A stretch of DNA of 64,000 nt from Arion vulgaris. Its lineage: Eukaryota; Mollusca; Gastropoda; Stylommatophora; Arionidae. The position numbers were made by a program, and so were the translations under genes. The stretch lies in NCBI GenBank assembly GCA_020796225.1, contig CM036762.1, positions 49,133,407 through 49,197,406 of the forward strand. Direction: 5' to 3'. Position 1 is the stretch's first letter, and each line of letters starts with the position of its first letter. Below the pieces are notes generated by a model. It did no database searches. It saw only the letters and a list, made by a program, of their open reading frames with translations, and was not told where the DNA came from. This document shows, in pieces, positions 62,989 through 64,000 of the stretch.

Positions 62989-63532
62989 GCCTGTAATGTT
63001 CTTGACACTTATGTCAGCAACAAATACACACCAATCTTTTCTGTTCTTGGCCATCCTCTGTATATGGAAGCTACCTATCAAATAAAAACGTCGCAGAAAT
63101 CAGATGTGTTGGCCTACTTGTAAGCGCATAACTAGTATAATGTACATCTGCTCTTAGGTTCAGATCACATACAAATCACACAGAGTGGTTGACAAGTGGT
63201 CGATATGCAGTGTTCGAAGAAGAACAAGAAGTACATGTAGAACTGGATGCCTGAGGGGCAGAGTGAGGAGTGTGTTTAACCAGTAAGCCACGAAAACCAT
63301 CAGTATGTATACTCTGCGATATCTGTTGGGGGAGACCGAGTACCTATGGGTCTGCCTGGAGTGCAATGACATCAGTTTAGTAACAAACATAGAATGTATG
63401 TTTTTTTTTCCAGAGGTTTTATTTGAGCTGTAGTCAGAGTCATGAAGGGGATGTGGAAGGAACAGCTGTTGTATTAAAACATGTACAGTCGAACCATAGA
63501 AGAGTGGCATGCATTACTTGTGAAGATATCAT
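57069..63532 (+). CDS. park: E3 ubiquitin ligase parkin, N-terminal part
   Basis: RBR-type ubiquitin ligase that with PINK1 marks damaged mitochondria for mitophagy. Coding exons: 57069-57308, 58011-58305, 59600-59706, 61880-61963 and 63414-63532, all in phase with GT-AG sites; the gene continues beyond the window. UBL domain, residues about 24-95 (IKVFIQFNGN, DLKEVVAMEANI, DCGLGTNTTLHAF), with Thr88 at the place of the PINK1 target Ser65 of human parkin. Linker in exon 2. RING0 in exons 3-5: YCKICECVRPAKL, SCTECGN, GPSNWNDIS, GTCKTHNC and YLSCSQSHEG, giving all eight zinc ligand positions, the last pair spaced Cys-x3-His rather than Cys-x2-His. CITCED starts RING1. Codons up to residue 281 are visible; RING1, IBR and RING2 lie outside. 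Confidence 0.92.
58367..58620 (-). mobile_element. SINE family B (parkin intron 2)
   Basis: Reverse full copy, tail CTTCTTCGAACACTCC to head CAACACACGGGTG. Its tail end was carried along in the inverted copy at 55503. Confidence 0.83.
58660..58925 (+). mobile_element. tRNA-derived SINE with conserved core (family I)
   Basis: B-box-like CAGGGTTCAAGTC (58708), then the core GCATCTGAAGTCAGGAG, CACAAAAATCAGTCTGAG and the end TGACTACACCTGAATTCATAG. Most complete copy of this family. Confidence 0.75.
59254..59492 (+). mobile_element. SINE family B (parkin intron 2)
   Basis: Sense copy from TGTGTTTCCTGGTCTCG to GAGCGTTTGAAGAAG. Confidence 0.82.
59768..60030 (+). mobile_element. SINE family B (parkin intron 3)
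   Basis: From CATCCGTGTGTTGCGGGCC to TTCGAAGAAGAAGGAG, 62 nt after parkin exon 3. Confidence 0.85.
60228..60360 (+). mobile_element. SINE core fragment (family I)
   Basis: GACCTCTGAAGTCGAAGTC, CGCCTGTATGGCGGGGACAC, CACGCAAAAATCAG and TAACTACACCTGAATTCATAG. Confidence 0.75.
60603..60795 (-). mobile_element. tRNA-derived SINE (family D)
   Basis: Reverse copy; AAGCACTTGAGC to CATGCTGGGCAGGCGG. Confidence 0.8.
61055..61305 (+). mobile_element. SINE family A, full length (parkin intron 3)
   Basis: Head CGCCCGAGTGGTTAACGG to (GAA)n tail; perfect 11-bp duplications AGTTACATCCT at 61044-61054 and 61306-61316. Confidence 0.9.
61389..61568 (-). mobile_element. tRNA-derived SINE (family D)
   Basis: Reverse copy; AGATCCAGAAGCACTTGC to CATGCTGGGCAGAC. 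Confidence 0.8.
62045..62280 (-). mobile_element. SINE family A (parkin intron 4)
   Basis: Reverse copy from the tail TTTTTCTTCTTTGCGTTCG to the damaged head ATCTCAAATTTCTCTCCCCGG. Confidence 0.82.
62288..62425 (+). mobile_element. SINE core fragment (family I)
   Basis: CACCTCTGAAGTCAGAGAAGG, ATGCAAAAATCAGTC and CCTAAATTCGTAGC, ending AAGAAGAAG. Confidence 0.7.
62535..62595 (+). mobile_element. 3' end scrap of the RTE-like LINE
   Basis: GATAGGAAGACTTGGCATGA, TTGGTTGCGGGCC and CCGGGTTAAAAAGGCAGAG match the 3' end seen at 42040-42105. Confidence 0.7.
62939..62988 (+). repeat. (CT)n microsatellite
   Basis: About 24 uninterrupted CT dinucleotides. Confidence 0.95.
63072..63231 (+). mobile_element. 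SINE family B, 5' truncated
   Basis: Begins CTACCTATCAAATAAAAACG and ends TTCGAAGAAGAACAAGAAG, in parkin intron 4. Confidence 0.8.
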
Positions 63533-63639
63533 GTAAGAAATACATCATATATTATTAATGTAGTTTTTGATATTTTGTTACAAATTTGCTCATTTTGTTC
63601 TCTTTCTTTTTAAGTAATTAAAATTTGTAAGAATATGGA

Positions 63640-63880
63640 TAGTTTTGGCAAACAAGAAATAAACATATAACAACTAGCACATCAGACTGCAGAGCACATA
63701 CTTCAAGACTGACTCGAATATGATATACTTATGCAAACTCACTGGCCTAGTGAAACAAGACGGGACAGAAAACTACACTGACCTCTGGGTGAGCTACAAA
63801 AGACAGTGTAGCTCATACAAGAGACAATATTTCAAGAAATGAAAAGGATGGAAGGATGTAACAACCAAACAGTCTCACAA
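63640..63880 (+). mobile_element. LINE 3' fragment
   Basis: GCACATACTTCAAGACTG and GTGAGCTACAAAAGACAG match the post-RNase H LINE tail at 25860-25980; in parkin intron 5. Confidence 0.65.
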
Positions 63881-64000
63881 ATCTATGAATCATAAAATTA
63901 CAGATTCTCAGCAACTTCAGACAACATTAGATGTATTGTTGGACTGCTAGATCCATATATGATACAGCAGAGCTGCAACAGACAGGTGGAGAAGACAGTA

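Overview
The window is eukaryotic nuclear DNA, AT-rich and heavy in repeats. It has spliced protein genes with GT-AG introns, non-LTR retrotransposons, tRNA-derived SINEs, hAT-type DNA transposons and a minisatellite. An arthropod, perhaps a hemimetabolous insect, fits best, but the sequence alone does not fix the species.

Three host genes can be followed exon by exon. (1) RpL13A (uL13), + strand, 4029-23532: seven coding exons giving 202 aa, starting at a 5'TOP-like pyrimidine tract with a six-codon first exon. (2) ISCU, the mitochondrial iron-sulfur scaffold, - strand, 38294-28368: five coding exons, with an apparent one-base frameshift at the start of the last one. (3) parkin (park), + strand, 57069-63532 and continuing past the window edge: the UBL domain, the linker, RING0 and the first cysteines of RING1 are present.

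The most striking object is the 12.8-kb intron 5 of RpL13A (9999-22810). It holds 26 box C/D snoRNA loci in strict alternation, SNORD34-type then SNORD33-type, thirteen of each. Eleven SNORD33-type and ten SNORD34-type copies look intact; the others are degraded, truncated or changed in the guide. SNORD33 carries a D-box guide for the 18S rRNA UGGUGGUGCAUG region. SNORD34 carries a D'-box guide for the 28S ACAAUGUAGGU region. Human RPL13A hosts the same two families, one copy of each in separate introns, so an old host-guest pairing has been amplified here. A 2-kb block containing four snoRNAs and two SINEs is tandemly duplicated inside the array.

The rest is mostly mobile DNA. 1-1277 is a roughly 30-bp minisatellite. 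21.8-22.5 kb, 32.1-37.6 kb and 40.6-42.1 kb hold copies of an RTE-like LINE, one of them cut up and partly inverted by repeats with a degenerate hammerhead-like motif. 50.6-55.0 kb is a degraded LINE with endonuclease, RT and RNase H. 45360-49103 is a complete but broken ZMYM1-like hAT element with an exact 8-bp target duplication, inserted in another LINE RNase H domain. Two related SINE families (A and B here) share their head with the 5' end of the RTE-like LINE. A short hAT-like MITE is present three times. A rearranged, partly inverted copy of parkin exon 2 lies just upstream of parkin and was itself hit by a SINE.
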